Source: Cristatella mucedo (taxonomy: Eukaryota > Bryozoa > Phylactolaemata > Cristatellidae). From it: a stretch of 64,000 nt of DNA. The stretch is taken from positions 3,217,501-3,281,500 of the forward strand of contig WPIO01000046.1 of NCBI GenBank assembly GCA_009760855.2. The letters run 5' to 3'. Both the position numbers and the translations under genes were made by a program. The notes below the pieces were generated by a model. The model ran no database searches. It saw only the letters and a list, made by a program, of their open reading frames with translations, and had not been told where the DNA came from. Positions 1 through 18,754 of this stretch are shown here, one piece after another; the first letter of the stretch is position 1; each line of letters starts with the position of its first letter.

Positions 1-861
1 AGTCCACGCTCCCTCTGCAAGGATGCCGAAAGGAATGTGTGTCACTCTCGGCGCTGCCGAGTGCAGTGCTGCAACCCACGCTCGAGTGCCTCCTAGCGTT
101 TATGCTGTCACACGTAGGTACAAGATGGTCTTGGCTATCGGTGGGAGGGGTGGTGTTGGTGTGGTGTGAACTGTGAATGCATGCTTATTCACTCAGTGCC
201 ACTGCACCATACCTTGTGTGTTATGGTAATTGTGCTGTGCAGTTCTGGCTGCAGTTTGCCACATATTTTCATGTTTACATGTTTGAATATAACATTTTTT
301 CTTCACACATGCCATGTCTGCTCCCAAGCAACAGAATTTGAAAGATGGATTGGCTGGGTGTTTTTGACTGCCTTTGCTGGACCTCATAAATAGCGGAGTA
401 GCAGTGTTTGTAAAAACTGTTGTAAGTGTGTTTGGTAAAAACAGTGTTTGGCAGCAGCATTAGAGGTAGTGGCAAAGTGGTTGGTGTACTAGCAGCACTG
501 GAGGTAGTAGGTTGATGTTTAAATGATTTATACTTATAGCAGCAGCAGCAGCGACTGTACACGTTTTGAATATTCTCTGTCGATGCCAGAGTATAGGTCA
601 GACCTCGGGTGCCATTTCATCATTTTTCATTGTAGGTGCATCAAAGCGGATCAGGCTGGTCTCCTGTGGTGCGTACGCATCCGATCGGCAGCTAGTGTTT
701 GCTTCTTTTTTTGGCACGTGAATTCCGTTGCATCTGCCTGTCACCAAGGCAGAAACTTTTTACTTGCAAAAAAGGCGTTAGCAGCGCCAACTCTGCACTA
801 TAAGTAGCACCCGGTTTTGACATCATCGGGCTGTCAACTGGAGATAGACGACCCCAGCACG

Positions 862-966
862 ATAAAAGCCACACCGATGCCTTATTCCTAACTTCTATAA
901 AAGCCACACCGATGCCTTATTCCTAACTTCTAGAAAAGCCACACCGATGTCTTATTCCCAACTTCT
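862..966. repeat. Three tandem 35-bp units
   Basis: Units at 862-896, 897-931 and 932-966 contain agccacaccgatgccttatt; copies 1 and 2 are identical and copy 3 has a few changes. Confidence 0.93.
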
Positions 967-1129
967 GTTCAGTATGCGGGCATTGTTTAGAGTTCCGTGA
1001 GAACTTGTTTGCTGGCAGCAGGCTCAGTCGGTACTGTCAGCTCTGTGAGGTAACCAGCAACAATTGCATGCCAGCAGACCGGGACAGTGTAGTGCACCTT
1101 ACGCCCAATAAAATGTGATGCTACATGCA

Positions 1130-1340
1130 CAATGTCGACAAGCAAAACGTGGTTAGGGTGACATCTGCTGTATCAACATGTGAATGTGGTTAGTGGCTGC
1201 ATGCACAGTGTCAGCACACATGAGCACGTGAAGTACAAATCACGGTAACTCTCTCAAATGCTGTCAAAGACAGGTGCGTTTTTGGCTTCTTTTTAAACGT
1301 CAAGTCAATGGATGTCGTAGCATTAATGGTAGCTTTGCCG
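1130..1340 (-). mobile_element. LINE family B fragment
   Basis: It matches the 3' part of the minus-strand family B copies at 21.7-22.06 and 23.6-24.1 kb (shared blocks include gcatgcacagtgtcagcaca and a gtgcgtttttggcttctttt-like stretch). It is non-coding debris upstream of NUBP1. Confidence 0.6.
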
Positions 1341-2122
1341 GTACTTCACCAGTGTTCACCTTGACTTTTTCGTTCTCGTGTGCGTAGCATGTGCATGATT
1401 CAGTGCACTTTCTTCCCCGGGGTCATATTTGCCTGTGGCCCGAGTGTCTTTTGCGTGCATTTTCATGATGGTAAAAGCGCAATGCTTGTATGCGTTTGCT
1501 TGCTGGTCTGAGCATGATACGGTTAGTGTCATTAACCTGGGGTGAATGCTTCTCATGAGGTCGGCTGTATAGCACCTGGATAGTGAAGTAGTTCTTTATG
1601 GCTGTATATGAACGCCCTATTATTATTATTATTATTATTCTTTCTCTCTCTCTCTCACTCTTTCTGCATTTTAACCAGGTGTAAAATTTGAAATATAGTT
1701 TGAGGCTATGTGGGTTTTTGAGGAAAAGTACGTTCATTGCTTCACTTCTTTAACACAGAGGTTTGCCAGCAGTCAGCCCAGCTGCAATCATTCTTAGCTG
1801 CTGGAAGTTTCGGGCTTTCTTGATGCTGGCTTTTGATAAATCAAGCATCATTCGAGGGGACTAAAACTTCAGGTCGGTTTACTTCTACATCTGCTGTGGC
1901 TTTACGGAATGGTTATTTGATGGCAGATATCTCAGAGCTTACACACCGTACTAGCAACATTCTTTGGGATTGTCAGCAAGTTGAAGCCTGTTTGAATTAA
2001 AGGTGCCAATATTTGTTTCTTACTGTTTTGCCGAGGCCAGCCAAATTATATAAAAGCCAGCAAACGTGTTCGTGTGAGTTTCGATTGGTCGTCTGCGAAT
2101 TCTGCCGATCTTCTGATTCCAG

Positions 2123-8142
<6,020 letters not shown>

Positions 8143-9289
8143 GCTCCGTGAAGACATCTGCAGTTGGCGGCAGCAGCAGCAGCAGTCCAGCACGCGAATC
8201 GATGGGCGTGCATTTTACCTTAGCTGTGATGTGCCTAGCTGCCTTCGTCCTTTATTTATCAGGCATTACGAGTCACTGCAGCCTGAATGACGTTGTCGAC
8301 GTGCCTGTGCCAGAAGCCGTGAGCATGGACAGGTGACACTTCCGTGTCTTCTGCTGAATGTGGATAACAACTTGACTAGCACATATCGAGATGACCATTG
8401 GCGTCAAGGCTGCTTGCATGATGAGCCGTTTTCATCGTTGGCTCCCGCCGATCTTTGATATTCGCAAGTGCGTTGTTGGTCTGCTGCAGTACCGCGCAGA
8501 GGCAGCTGGACAGCAGCAGAGACGGCAGGCCTGTCTTTCTTCCTGGTTTCTCTTTTTTTTCCCCTTGCGATCTGCAGGTTACATGTGTTGCATAATTTTT
8601 TACCTTCTAAATAGCAAACAGCAGTAATATCATCAGACCCTTGTTTTGACTAAAGCAACACGGCACACCATCTGTGCATGCCATGCGATCACTTCTGTAA
8701 TGTATATACTACTCAATAATAATCTAGACCTGTCTATGCTTACATCCATATATTCACTACTGCACTTGGAGAACTGCTGTGCCGTGTGTTTTGCCCCGAG
8801 GGGAACCGGTGTTGTTTGTATCTTGATTGCATATGCAATAACATACAAATGTTAAAGTGTATCTTTTTGTTGCATAAACTTTACTGCTGATAGATGTGTG
8901 CTCATGTACGACCTTCACATTTAGATCGCCTGTATAGTTAATGTTCTGTTCTGTTCTGGTTTCTTGGCTAGACAACTTTTCGAAGAATCTTCTTCCGTGT
9001 ATGCCCTCTGCCCTCATTGCCTGCTAAACCCTTTCTTTCCTATGCTTGCCTCTGCTGCTTGTTGGCATGGGTGTACACTTCCATTTCCCAGAAATGCCTG
9101 CTCTAAGCCACCTGCACGTCTTGTGCCGTATGAAGCCCTCCCTCCCTCCGTTCGTCCGTGTAACTGCAAGCAGCCTCGAGTGACTCGAAGCAGCTCGTAG
9201 TGGACCTTAGCATCACTTCTTTGTAATACGTTCGAGTATTTTGCTGATATCTTCGCTCGACTGTGCACGAGCTGTCTTCGGATGCGCTA
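8143..9289. other. Unassigned sequence after NUBP1
   Basis: No exon, repeat family or RNA gene recognised. May hold the NUBP1 3' UTR. Confidence 0.4.
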
Positions 9290-11545
9290 CTCGATGCAAG
9301 ACCTGCTTTGCATGAGGTGCGATTTCGCTATTAGTCGATTCCTATCGGCAGGCCATCATCGGCAGTCAGCGAAGACTGCTCTGCATCCTTCGTTCGCCCT
9401 GTCAACCGTTCGACCATCAAACCCTACGGAATGTGTAACGCCGAGCGCTCGGCAGAGGAAGCATAACCTGCTGCTTACCAAGCGGCGAAGCCAACTGTTG
9501 AGTTCGGTTCGCTGTGTGTCGACGAGCAATGTGGAGGTCGCCAAGGAAACCGTTTCTGGCGACAGCCTGCTTACCGTTACTAATGGGCCTTGAGCTCGTG
9601 TCGCGAATTGGAACGAGATACACACACGAGTAGGGAAGTTTACTCAACTTCATTTGCAAACGCACACAACATCGCTGCACGTCAAGTTCAGTTCTATCCT
9701 CACTCCTAGCAAGCTCTCTCCTACGGGCCTCTGCGGTAGGTAAAGCATCCCGGTACTTGGGGAGCCGGCTCCCGGCTGTGTTTTACCCGCTGGGCGTGCC
9801 AGCCCCCTCCCCTTGATGAGATTGGGCGCGTGCCATTAGCGGCACGACCTCGGCCAGGGGGGTTGGTGGGGGTTCGGAGCAGACGCAGGAGAGAGCGGCC
9901 GGAGGCTGTCGTGCTGTGAGCCGTCTCGGGGAAGAGAGCTTTTGGTTGTCGCTCTAAAATAAAGCCGTCGTTACCATGTGCCCGAACAACCAGTTAACGC
10001 GATAGCGACGTCGGTTCAGGCGTTCAGCGGCTTCCGCAGCAACGCCGATGTCATCGGCGGTCGTCACTTCACCGGAACCTAAACCCTGACTGCGGAGAAC
10101 TAGGATTCCGCTTCTATCTTCGCCAAGGCGGGAACAGACCCCGGACCCTAGCTCCTGAGCGGAGAGCTAGAGCTCGGCTTCCACCTTGAGATAAAAGTAG
10201 GTAAACTAAGGATCGTTTCGCCGACGAAGAAATCTCTCCGTCCCCCCCCCCCACTGCACCGGGCTAACTCGTAGTCCACAGCGTCAAAACCCTACGCCGA
10301 ACCGCGAGTACGTACGCACAAACCCAAAATTCGGATTACTGGTGCTACATGACCGTATTCACTGGCATCCACCAAATTCTTCGAATGCCTCGTGCTTTCG
10401 CGTAATGTAATGTATCTCCGTCAGTAACTCCACAAAGTCATAAAGACCATGTGGGTTTTGCACAGGAGAGTTTTGTATAGTGCACTCACAGCCTAAGCGT
10501 CTTTCGCTACGCATTCGGTAGCCAACAGACTTCGTCTCACGCAACCACAACGAGAAAGTGGGAAGCATAGCAGAGTCAGGAGAGCAGTTGAGGTAGTGAG
10601 TAGCATGGAAGTAGCAGCTCGGTACCGCTGAAAAGAATGTGCCATAGTCGGCAGTTGGAGAGTAGTTGTCGTTGCGTAAGAATTGTGGAAGCGAGTTCCA
10701 CAGTCTAGGACCTGCAGAACTAAAGCTTCTGTCGCCAACTGTCTTTAAGTGGAGGAATAGAACAGCTAATTTATTGTCCACACAGGACCTGAGGGCGCGA
10801 ATAGGCTGAAACTGTTGAAGCAGTTCAGCTAGGTACGAAGGAGCCAAGCCGTGGCGGGCCTTGTGGGTCAGCGTAAGAACTTTGCTCTGTATCCTTTGCT
10901 CAACCGGCAACCATCCTAGCTCTTTCAGCAGAGGTGACACGTGCTCAAACCGCTGGGACTTGAAGGCCAGCCTTGCAGCCATATTCATAGTCAGCTGTAG
11001 TGGCATAATAGCTTTCTTTGGCAGCCCAGCCAAAAGGGAATCTCGTGTCTGTCGATCGCTGGCGTGAACAGCCCACCCTGCTTCCTCGTCCAAAGACTTA
11101 ACGAGTCGGCGACCGTCGGACAACCGGCGATGATGTCGAAAGCGAAGGCCTTGAGCGAGCTCCGGCCTATTCTTAAGTAGGCAGTCGGGACGACGGGAAT
11201 GACAGGCCAGCCGACATCAGCCTGCCGATATTAGAAGGTCTGGTCGATACGACCGCTCTGCGTGCGTCCTCTTGTTCACTGCTGGAGAACGCAGGTGTGT
11301 TACATGCGGACGGCAACTCTCGAACGGCCGGCGGCGACAGCGACCTTAAGCGAGCGTTGCCCTATTCCTAAATTGCTAGCCGGGACTCTTAAGGTTGACA
11401 GGCCAGCCGATAACAACTAGCATCATGATCCTACTTACGATGGCTGCATCCTCTTGCTCTATTGCTTCTGAACGAAAATGCCTTTCAGCCGAGCTGCTCT
11501 TGCTCGCGCCCTAAATTTTAGCCAGGCTGGCGCTGTACTAAAAAT
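9290..11545 (+). mobile_element. Unrecognised dispersed element, copy 1
   Basis: Two parts (about 9290-10358 and 11130-11545) flank the family A LINE and correspond, in order, to 18290-19150 and 19500-19735. Shared blocks are tgcttaccgttactaa, the tcatttgcaaacgcacacaa region, a cctaaaccctnac...gagaactagga motif, and the right-end stretch near cagccgagctgctcttgctc. A 300-bp stretch at about 9745-10050 with gctctaaaataaagccgtcg has no counterpart in copy 2. No coding domain was recognised. Strand is arbitrary. Confidence 0.55.
10359..11130 (-). mobile_element. LINE family A 3' fragment, best-preserved ORF piece
   Basis: An uninterrupted 254-aa minus frame (10359-11123) includes LGWLPVEQRIQSKVLTLTHK, ARHGLAPSYLAELLQQFQPI, SFSSAGPRLWNSLPQFLRND and a tail. 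RLWNSLP and the preceding LKT..RSFSSA are hallmarks of CR1/L2-group LINE C-termini. The 3' end is aatgtaatgtatctccgtc on the plus strand. It interrupts the unrecognised element described at 9290-11545. Confidence 0.88.
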
Positions 11546-11673
11546 GTAAGTGTAAAGCACTGTTTTGCTCTCCCATTGTGGTAGTAGCTCATTTGCCGCG
11601 ATTTGCAGCAGAATGTGAAAAGTTGACCGCCAGCCGCTACTCGGGCTCCTGCTTAATTCGTTGGCATGGGTCT

Positions 11674-11676
<3 letters not shown>

Positions 11677-11714
<38 letters not shown>
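11677..11714. repeat. (AAT)n microsatellite with LINE/SINE tail
   Basis: About 12 AAT units, followed by gcacttgataaagcgtccta and gagaactcaatctctttcta, i.e. a minus-strand family B tail. Confidence 0.9.
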
Positions 11715-11715
<1 letters not shown>

Positions 11716-11904
11716 CACTTGATAAAGCGTCCTAAGAGAACTCAATCTCTTTCTAGGCGCTTTACATTTGCTGCAACACAGCTGGCTATGGGACAGCCCC
11801 TTAAATTCTGTCTGTTAAATGCCCATTCACTAAAAACCAAAGGCCGTCTGGCCCGCGATCAGGTTGTCCAGTAGCAGCTAGACGCATTTCAGGTGACCGA
11901 AACG

Positions 11905-12058
11905 CAAATATAATAAATATAATTCATTTGTCTAACGCCCCAAGAGAACCTAATCTCTATTCAGGTGCTTCACAAATGCCTCGAGGCTCGAGCCCACGAA
12001 CTTAGCTTGACCTTGGTCGGGGCGAGCACCTTAACCACTGGACCAAACCAGCTCGGCA
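11905..12058 (-). mobile_element. SINE-1 copy
   Basis: aatataattcatttgtctaa, cgccccaagagaacctaatc, a B-box region near aggctcgagccca, and ggaccaaaccagctcggc: complete reverse-complement SINE-1. Confidence 0.85.
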
Positions 12059-12339
12059 AAAGTGGATGGCGCCCTATTGTGGTGGCTATGTATCTGAGAC
12101 CACACATTGCCACGAGGCTTTTATTCTTCCATTCGCCCATGCAGTCTGACTATGTCAGTGGCTTCGTTGTTCTTGGATCGTTTGGCAGTAAGACTAGCCG
12201 CTTTACGAATGAGCCATCGTTTGGATCAGTTGCTATCAGGTCCTCATCGAAGACCTGCCGCACAGATGTGATTTACCGACTTCATTTTGACTGTGTAAGT
12301 TTGTTTCTAGGGTAGCTTTTGGAGTTCCTCACTAGAATA

Positions 12340-13105
12340 TTCGTGTGTGACAGGCCGTTATTGATCCAGCAAACTTTCTTAAATTGAATGATGATAAAAC
12401 CAACTAATTAGTTATTGGCAAACCAAGATGTGATTCGAGAATTGAAAAGTCTAACGCTCAACGTCGGCTCTGCCAGCATATCTACTGTAGAATCTGCGAA
12501 AAATCTAGGTTTCATATACCAAGTGACCTTCTATTAACGATCGCATCAGCTCCACAGTCAAGTCTGCCTATTTTCAGATACAAAACATTGCTAAAATCTC
12601 AAATTTGGGCTTGTTTAGACAGGGATACCACATCAAAATAACTCCATGCATTCGCGACATTCCTCCTTAATTTCTGTAACTCACAGCTTGATGGTCTACC
12701 GGCCTTTGCAATCAGGCGCTCACAGCTGGTGCAAAACTCAGCAGCTAGGCTTGTCTGTCGTGAGATTTGTACTTGCCAGATCACATCACTTTTCGCCGAC
12801 CTGCACTGGCTGCCAGTCAAGCAACGCATTGACTTTAAGATTTTTTGTCCAACTAAACTAAACATGCATCTTTTTATGACAGTGGGTCAGTGTGATTGGT
12901 CTTTGATGTGCTGATGCATGCCGACACTATGCACGCTGCTACTAACCATACTTGTATGTTTACCCTGTGCGTGTCACCCCTAACCCCGTGCTATTCTTGT
13001 TGTTTTTATGAGCATGTTACCACTAACCGTTCGACCGTGCTTCTTTTGTCGTAAATTTAAAGTGCCCAGACAGAGATTGAGTTTTCTGAGGGCGATGTAT
13101 CAAGT
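12340..13105 (+). mobile_element. LINE family B 3' fragment
   Basis: Matches family B copies at 34.2 and 54.5-55.6 kb: the ctccacagtcaagtctgcct block, ORF2 C-terminal coding debris (a LHWLPVKQRIDFK motif near 12800), and the tail aaatttaaagtgcccagaca. It has internal deletions. Confidence 0.78.
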
Positions 13106-13704
13106 GCATTTTTCTCGTAATTCGTATAATTATTATTATCAAGAAGGCTACGGCATTCAAGTTGACATTCCTAGCATAAGCCAGGTCGGCTCTTTTTTTT
13201 TTGACTGCGTAAAGAACAGTTCGGTTCGGTCCTGCACGCTAATCGTACCACGTACCATATCCGGGTGGCCGGGATCCGGGATCTCTTAATAACTAAGGAT
13301 GTCTGCCCCGCTGACATCGTGCGCCCGCATCTGAGCATCTCGGACCGTTCGATGCTCAGTCTCGTTTAGCGCTCCTGCTCCGCTGTACTCGCAATGTGAC
13401 GTCGAGTCTGTCCGGTGACGCAACTTAAGAAGCATTGAACCTGAGAGATCTTTTAAATCTGTAAGGCAGCTCTTCACGATCTGTACGCAGACTAGGCCAA
13501 CAGCCTCGATATCCTCGCTGATTTATAGTGAAAATGAGTGATACTGAGGTGTACCCTAGCATGTACCCTACCTAGCATGTACTCCCGTGCATTCTGCGTG
13601 CCCGTGTGCCCAAAGACAATTCAAAAATTCCAAAAAGAAGCCCTTCGAAGGCTTGAACGCCGGTGTAAGAAGAAGCGTCAGACGGTCTGACGACGAGCAA
13701 GCGA

Positions 13705-13862
13705 ATATGATTATTAATTGTTAATATTTATTATTTATTTAATATGTAATATTTAATTATATTTAAATTTAATTATATTTAAATAAATATTAAATATTAA
13801 ATAAATAATAAATATCTTCTAGATTAATTAACTACTAATAAGATTTAAGCTAATCTAGAAGA
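13705..13862. repeat. AT-rich fold-back block
   Basis: Arms 13724-13745 and 13794-13815 are perfect 22-bp reverse complements; a second arm pair, cttctagatta / taatctagaag, lies at 13816-13826 and 13851-13861. See finding. Confidence 0.85.
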
Positions 13863-14639
13863 GTTCTTCCGAGTCTGCACCCGAAAGCTTAGAAAGGCCA
13901 AAGCTCATTTTTTCCCTCGGTAACTGCAGTCATGCCCGGCGGACCCCGAACAAAAGTCGGTGAACAATTCGCCTGCCAACTGTGAGGGTCTCACTCTCTA
14001 AATATTAACGGCTTGGCTGAAAGGTTTTCAGCCCTCTTGACTGAAAGAAATACGCACATTTGTGCCTACATAAAGCCCCCTTTGACCAAATCAATTATTT
14101 AATCGCAACGCGTGACTTGCCAATAGAGATTTTCTTAGGCTTCTGCGTACGATGTGGCTACCTTAATAAAGTCTAGTAAAAAGAGCTCGTCACCTGAAGA
14201 CACTATGCGATCCTCTATCACTGACAGACAAACTTCATCCAGCCACAGCTGCGATTTGTAATGCTCTCCTGGAGAAATAGGCTGTGCCAAAGTCCATTGA
14301 ATCGGCCATTTTTAGATCGATGCTTAATAGCCTGGATTAGATTCAGGGGTCCTGCAACCATTTTGCCCAGTTTTCCGTCATTATTTTTTGTCAACAATAC
14401 TTGAAAAGTTGTCGTTAAACAGCCCGTTGCACGCATAGAAAATTATAACTTGTCAGAAGAAAATGCATTCGGGATTCAAGCAACACCTTGGTTTTACTGT
14501 TGGCTGGTGCTGCCTGCTGAGAAAATGCTCACGGTGCTGTAGCAGCCGCAGCAACGGCATAGACATCTTGCAACAGGGGTGACGGCCGGTTCTCAACAAT
14601 GTCCTTGCCTCTCTTCCATGTAACCAATGACATCCCACG

Positions 14640-16185
14640 CAGCAACGATGATGGGAATGCCATTGCGCTAACCCTACTCGATCTATAAACTGCCTTCGAC
14701 GCTAGTGATCACGTTATCTTACTAGACCGGTTGAGAGCCACATTTGGTCTGGCATACAAGGCACTGGTGTGGTTGAAGTCGTTATTGTCCGTTCGTGTTC
14801 AGTCCATTTCGTCTGGGGTCAAGTTTCATTTACCAGACCAGATGCCATCCGAACCGTGGAGTCCTACAAGGGTCCCTCCTCGGTATTTTGCAGTTCTCCA
14901 ATTATACTGAACCTCTGCGAAAAGTGATTTCGACACCTGGAGTCAGCTGTCACTTTTATGCTGAAGATATTCACCTGTATTTTTCATTTGAACACGTGGT
15001 TTCATGGTTTATTGCTGGTCTAGGGTTTTATCGAATTATGGGTTATATGAAACTATGGTTAAATGAGTTAATCTTTGTATAAGGGTGAGTCGTTGCCTGG
15101 AGAGGAGCAGGCTGTGGAAAACAGGACGGAGGGAGGGGAGAGCAGGCTGTGCGGTGTAACGCTGCAAGCGTTGACGGAATGCACGAGTGAGTTGAGGCCA
15201 CTCCCCCCTCCTCGAGGCGTCTGCATTTCGTCGCTAATGATGCACCGTCGAGTGCTGCTTTCAGAGCGTCAGCTTACAGTCGGAATATGCTGCAGCGACT
15301 GATAAACCGAACGCTTACCTTAGATTCAATCCCGGTTTCGGAAAATTTACCTAAATTTAAAGACAATAAAACAAAACTGTTACTCACAGGACACCCCAAG
15401 CGCGAGGCTTGATTTGGATACTTTAATCATCATATAGGAGTTGCTGCAGTGCAACCGTTGCCATGGGCTCGGAATGTATCTGTCCTATTTTATGTGAGCC
15501 TACAGTTGGAAAGTTCAATTAAAAAGACTCTTTCCAAAGCAAGCCATCACGTCTATCCCTGACTGAGATTTGGGATTATCTACTTTGATTTCTTTTTAGA
15601 AATTCAAGTAGATAATTGGTTCTGTCCTGGCTAGAATACTCCATCCAGTTTTGATTGGGCTACCGAAAAACGCAATTAAGTCTCATCTGCTGATTATAAA
15701 TATTGCCGAACGTCTAGTCAAATACTCCCAGAGCTTTGCGTCTCCATTGCTGGTGGAGGAGCTTTGATAGCTGACGGTTGATCAATGAATGCAGAGCGAA
15801 ATGCTTGCGATGACCCTCAAAGTCCGCCACCACGATGCTTGGCTTCGTCATATCCAGCTGAACTGTTTCCCCAGCTTCAGCTTTCTCTTGCCTCAGGTCC
15901 TCTGTGGACAACACACTAGCTGCTCCAAACCGTTTGTGGCAGAGGCTTTTATTCTGCGGATCCTAGGCTGTGGAACTCACTTCTATGATTCTTACGTAAC
16001 GACATCTACTCTCCCGAAGCCGACTGTCGCACATCGTTTCTAGCCGTCCGGAGCTACTACTTCCATGCCACTCACTTTCTCTTTGCAGCGAGAAAAATGA
16101 AAGATGGCGACTACTTAATGGGTATCGAATGCCGCTTAGGCTATAATGTGCAATAGAAAATCTTCCTTGCCAACACCCGCTTAGG
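14640..16185 (+). mobile_element. LINE family A fragment with reverse transcriptase region
   Basis: The RT block reads LLDL, a stop, TAFDASDHVILLDRLRATFG near 14680-14750, then GVLQGSLLGILQF (about 14850) and a decayed YADD region (HFYAEDIHLYFSF at about 14950). A 230-bp stretch at about 15075-15305 has no counterpart in the other copies. The C-terminal region and the 3' end follow to about 16185. Confidence 0.78.
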
Positions 16186-16189
16186 TTTT

Positions 16190-17300
16190 ACATTCAATTG
16201 ATTCACCTCTCGGCAAAATGATTAAGGCCCGTGGAATAGGATATCTATTGTATGCTGACGATACTCAGCTGTATTTGTCATTCAAACCGTCTGAATCTGC
16301 TGCAGCAACTGAAAAACTGTATGCTTACCTGGCCGACATTAGATCCTGCATGTCGGAAAACTTCTTGAAACTTACTGACGATAGAACCGAACTTCTACCA
16401 ATAGGACACCCGAAGCGTGTGACTGGATTAGAAGGCTTTGCTCTTCTAATAGGTGATTTTGTTGTGCGACTATAACCACGTGCTCAAAATTTACGTGTCG
16501 TTTTCTACAGCTGCCTAGATTTTAAAAGCTTCATTCAGAAGACTGCTTCTACAGCTAGCCATCACGTCCCATCCCTATCCATGATAAGGAGCTGTCTTAC
16601 TCGGCAACTTTAAAAAAAATTGACTATCTTCTTAGTTTAATTTTGGCTTGATCATTGTAACTTTCTTTTGGCTGGGCTACCAAAGAAAGCTATTAGGCCA
16701 CAGCAGCTGGCTATGAATATGGCTGCAAGGCTAGTTTTCAAGTCGCAGAGGTTTGACCGAGTATCTCCTTTGCTAAAAGAGCTTTGATGGCTGCCGGTTG
16801 ATCAACGGATACAGAGCAAAGTTTTTATACTGACTCACAAGGCCCGCCAGGATTTGGCTCCTCCATACCTAGCTGAATTGCTGCACCAGTTTCAGCCTCC
16901 TCGTGCCTTCAGATCCTGTATGAACAATAAATACACTGTTCCACTCCTCCGCTTGAAGACCGTTGGCTACAGAAGCTTTAGCTCTGCAGATCCTAGACTG
17001 TGGAACTCGCTTCCACAATTCTTAGGCAACGACAACTACTCTCATGCTGCCGACTTTGGCTCATCCTTTTTAGCGGTCTTGAGCTGCTTCTTGCATGCTG
17101 CTCACTACTTCAATGCTCTCCTGACTCTGCTATGCTTCTCACTTTCTCTTTGTTGCGTGCGATGAAGTCTGTTGGCTACCGAATGCGTACCAAAAGCTGC
17201 TTAGGCTGTGAGTGCGCTATATAAAACTCTCCTGCGTAACACCCACACAGTCTTTGTGGCTTTGTGGAGTCACAGACGGAGATACTTTACATTGCACTAA
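16190..17300 (+). mobile_element. LINE family A copy, second in tandem
   Basis: Begins with RGIGYLLYADDTQLYLSFKP, the RT catalytic YADD box, followed by CMSENFLKLTDDRTELLPIG and then, after frame breaks, the MAPPYLAELLHQFQPPRAFR to LWNSLPQFLGNDN region. It ends at gagatactttacattgcact. It lies directly behind another 3' end of the same family and in the same orientation. Confidence 0.85.
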
Positions 17301-17444
17301 ATAGGTTTTGCGGCTTTGTGGAGCTATGCACGGAGATACTTAGTTTTCATTTCTTAGTAGTTTTCTTAGTAGACTAAGTGAGTAAGATGCATTTCATTAG
17401 AATCCGACGGCTCTAGTTGCCCAGCATAGATATGATAGAGCTGA

Positions 17445-17605
17445 GTCTAATAAGCCGACGTCGGCTGATTTAACAGCCTTTTTGTGTAGCAGCAAAAGAG
17501 GCTGGAGCAGTTATCCCCCACATTGAAGATTGCAATAGAGAACTGCCTGCTCCAGGACTCGAACCCACGATACGAGTCGTGTACTGAGTGAGCACGTGAT
17601 CCCGT
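17445..17605 (-). mobile_element. SINE-2-related copy
   Basis: Reverse-complement SINE-2 tail (gctgatttaacagcctttttg) and a B-box complement in ggactcgaacccacgatacg. The internal sequence differs from the 53-54 kb copies, so it may be a subfamily. Confidence 0.6.
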
Positions 17606-18754
17606 AGCTAAGAGCTCCTGCTCCGAGCCATGCTGTACTGCAGCCTTGCCCGATTGGGATATTCTTATCGTTTCTGAGCCGGCGTCAACCTGCATTTACA
17701 TTTCAGTGCAAGATTTTCGTGGAATGAGCGTATATTTTTGGTGAACTTCATTGCTACGCACCAGCCATAATCATATAGTTAATTATATTCTTAATTATAT
17801 ATATTTATAATTATTATTCGCTTAATTATAGACTTGAAAAATTAAGAATGGCCTGATTCTTCTGGAAACGAAGAACGCTGGTTAAGTTAGAGTGAGCCAT
17901 TGGTCGGACTCAAACGCGGTAGCTCTTCAGGAGATGTGCATGACACAATTTCGATTAAGTCTTGTCTCTGCAGGAATTGAACCAATGACCTCTGACACGT
18001 AGGAGGCAAAGTTCTGTCAGCTCACTCAAAGCAGAAGATAGATGCTAGCTCGGCCTCAGAAACCGGGGACAAGCATACTAATTACATACCAGTATTGAAA
18101 AACAATCACGTCTTCTGAAATAAATTACCTTAACGTGCATGACCGTTCAGACATGCACATTCTAACATGTTGCTATTGCTATGATACTTGTTTTTAAAGT
18201 GGTTGTCTATAAGCTGCATCTGCCGATCCATTTTCTAGTTCAAGAACTTTCGTTGATTTGCGTGTAACTCCTGGTACAACCGTTCGAGAGCAGATTGGCT
18301 GACACATAGTGCAGTAGTACATTGTATTGTAACGTCGAAGGCTCGGCGGAGTAGGCGTAACCTGCCGCTTCTCTAGCGGCGTAGCCTACCGCCTGATGCC
18401 GTTCGGTGCGCGTCCACGCGCAATAAGCTGGCCGCCACGAAACGAGCGTTTCTGGCGCCGACCTGCTTACCGTTACTAAAGGGGGTCGTGAGTACGCGGC
18501 GTGAATTGGAAAGCGAGACACACAAATTAGGGATTTTACTGAGCTTTATTCGCAAGCGCACAAAGTTGCTGCGCGTCTAGCTCAGTTTTATCTCCACACT
18601 CCTCGCACGTTCTCAACAGCACCAACGCTCTTGCGGAGGGAGTACTGCTCCACGCTGAGGCACGAACCGGAGCCTAAACCCTAACCGGAGAACTAGGACT
18701 CGGTTTCCACCAGTGCGGAAGGAATACCCCACACACGCAAACTTAAGCCCCCTT

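Larger units (their letters stand above)
1..2122. other. Upstream/intron sequence of NUBP1 without recognised exon
   Basis: Apart from the 35-bp tandem triplet, a LINE B fragment and a short (ATT)n/(CT)n at 1620-1660, nothing is recognised. I looked for the Walker A and N-terminal cysteine exons of NUBP1 and did not find them. Confidence 0.5.
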
